This document shows, piece by piece, positions 5,221 through 5,896 of a stretch of DNA of 5,896 nt. The notes beneath the pieces were generated by a model that worked only from the letters and a program-made list of their open reading frames with translations, did no database searches and was not told the DNA's origin. The position numbers were made by a program, and so were the translations under genes. This DNA comes from Candidatus Bathyarchaeota archaeon (lineage in GTDB: Archaea; Thermoproteota; Bathyarchaeia; TCS64), in NCBI GenBank assembly GCA_013619005.1, contig JABXKY010000281.1, positions 1 through 5,896 on the forward strand. Direction: 5' to 3'. The stretch's first letter is position 1; the number at the start of each line of letters is the position of its first letter.

Positions 5221-5634
5221 ATGGTCGATGATATAGACGAGAGGATCATGGAACTCCTTGAGGAGGACGCCAGGATGACCTACGTCGAAATAGGCAAGAT
5301 GGTTGGACTCAGCGAGGGAGCGGTAAGAAACAGGATTCAGAGCCTCACCAGCACAGGGGTCATCAAAAGGTTCACCATCGAGAAATCCACGAGCCACGGG
5401 GTTAGCGCGGTCACAATGTTAGCGGTGGACCCCTCGACTCCCACCTACGAGGTTTCCAAATCTGTAAGTATGCTGGAGGGCGTAGAGAGGGTCTACGAGG
5501 TAACCGGCGAGTACGATATCCTGCTTGTTTCCAGCAGCGTCAACATCGACGGCATCAACCAGTGCATCGAGGACATCCGGAAGATCAATGGCGTCGAGAA
5601 GACCAACACCATCATCGTCCTCCGAACCATCTAA
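5221..5634 (+). CDS. Lrp/AsnC family transcription regulator
   Basis: The 137-residue product has the two-part Lrp layout. Residues 3-50 form the winged helix-turn-helix (DIDERIMELLEEDARMTYVEIG, then GLSEGAVRNRIQSLTSTGVIKRF, with the recognition helix around 31-43). Residues 60-137 form the RAM effector-binding domain, with the family's turn in VTGEYDILLV (94-103) and a closing strand TNTIIVLRTI. It is somewhat shorter than the roughly 150-residue bacterial Lrp, as is usual for archaeal members. Such proteins form dimers and larger assemblies on DNA and respond to amino acids or other small ligands; they often control their own gene and neighbours. The ligand and targets are not shown here. 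The nearest candidate targets are its own promoter and the downstream probable uptake protein gene. Confidence 0.95.
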   Translation: MVDDIDERIMELLEEDARMTYVEIGKMVGLSEGAVRNRIQSLTSTGVIKRFTIEKSTSHGVSAVTMLAVDPSTPTYEVSKSVSMLEGVERVYEVTGEYDILLVSSSVNIDGINQCIEDIRKINGVEKTNTIIVLRTI

Positions 5635-5638
5635 CACG

Positions 5639-5645
5639 TTTTATT
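5639..5645 (+). promoter_or_regulatory. TATA-like box for the anchored protein gene
   Basis: TTTTATT is centred 25 bases before the ATG at 5667 and starts five bases after the regulator's stop codon, so the downstream gene seems to have its own leaderless promoter despite the gap of only 32 bases. Confidence 0.55.
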
Positions 5646-5666
5646 CCCTCACTCCACTGGAAACCC

Positions 5667-5896
5667 ATGTCGAAGAGGCTCGCGGTTCCAGTTCTAGTCA
5701 TTATACTCCTCATAGGAGCCGTGGCTCTGATGAATAGGGGTCCAGAGTCGCCCCCTGATGATCAACATGACACTGATACCCCAACTGAGACGACGGTTTC
5801 CCATGAGGCCCCCGAGGAGGAACACGCTGAAGAACCCGTTGACGAGCCAACTGATACTCAAAGATGCGTAAGCTTGTCCCCTGAGGCCTACTCTAC
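5667..5896 (+). CDS. Membrane-anchored protein, probable BtuF/TroA-type substrate-binding protein, 3' end cut by window edge
   Basis: The frame is open from the ATG to the right edge (76 codons plus two bases). Residues 3-4 are basic (KR), residues 5-22 are a hydrophobic segment (LAVPVLVIILLIGAVALM), and residues 23-65 form a hydrophilic linker dominated by D, E, T and P. After the linker comes QRCVSLSPEAYST, which resembles the first strand of BtuF/TroA-type ABC substrate-binding proteins (typically RIVSLSPSxTE). The likely picture is an extracytoplasmic binding domain for a cobalamin, haem or metal-siderophore type ligand, held to the membrane by an uncleaved N-terminal helix and spaced off by the acidic linker. 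There is no lipobox cysteine after the hydrophobic segment. The domain call rests on about a dozen residues and is tentative; the membrane segment and linker are directly visible. Confidence 0.7.
   Translation, partial: MSKRLAVPVLVIILLIGAVALMNRGPESPPDDQHDTDTPTETTVSHEAPEEEHAEEPVDEPTDTQRCVSLSPEAYS

Noticed and set aside
5525..5737. Forward open frame overlapping the Lrp-type gene and the start of the anchored protein gene
   Set aside because: It is an out-of-frame overlap of two well-supported genes with a low-complexity Ser/Thr-rich product.

Overview
The window looks like chromosomal DNA from an archaeon. Four genes have a T/A-rich TATA-like element centred about 24 to 27 bases before their ATG with no room for a leader; a fifth, the amidohydrolase, fits at about 22 or 28 depending on its start. 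This pattern is typical of leaderless archaeal transcription. AGG dominates the arginine codons of the right-hand genes. I cannot name the species; an uncultivated archaeal lineage known from metagenomes is a reasonable guess, and it is only inference.

Layout from left to right. Bases 1-1414 (minus) hold almost all of an ATZ/TRZ-type amidohydrolase whose last residues run off the left edge. It is clearly AT-richer than the rest (about 37-57% GC in hand-counted lines, against 58-63% in lines from the right side). Bases 1415-1803 contain no protein gene but are full of short direct and inverted repeats, a (CG)5 run and a forward TATA-like box, so a small RNA gene or a scarred junction is possible. 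Bases 1804-2826 (minus) encode an adenosine-deaminase-family enzyme. It is divergent from a forward cluster: a cytosolic glycerophosphodiester phosphodiesterase (2920-3588), an unrecognised 229-residue protein (3657-4346), a TIM-barrel sugar phosphate isomerase/epimerase-like protein (4378-5172), a small Lrp/AsnC regulator (5221-5634), and the start of a membrane-anchored protein that appears to lead into a BtuF/TroA-type substrate-binding domain (5667 to the right edge).

Functionally the window is mainly metabolic salvage: two amidohydrolase-superfamily enzymes acting on purines or related N-heterocycles, a phosphodiesterase releasing glycerol phosphate from lipid headgroup diesters, and a sugar isomerase-like enzyme, followed by a one-domain-pair transcription regulator and a probable uptake protein. 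Apart from the 31-base gap at 4347-4377, the genes seem to have their own promoters, so this is a neighbourhood rather than one operon.

I do not see an obvious defence, mobile or CRISPR system. The best candidates for something undescribed are the repeat-rich 389-base intergenic stretch, the perfect inverted repeat between the divergent promoters at 2877-2889, the unrecognised protein at 3657-4346, and the substituted substrate-site residue in the adenosine deaminase homologue.
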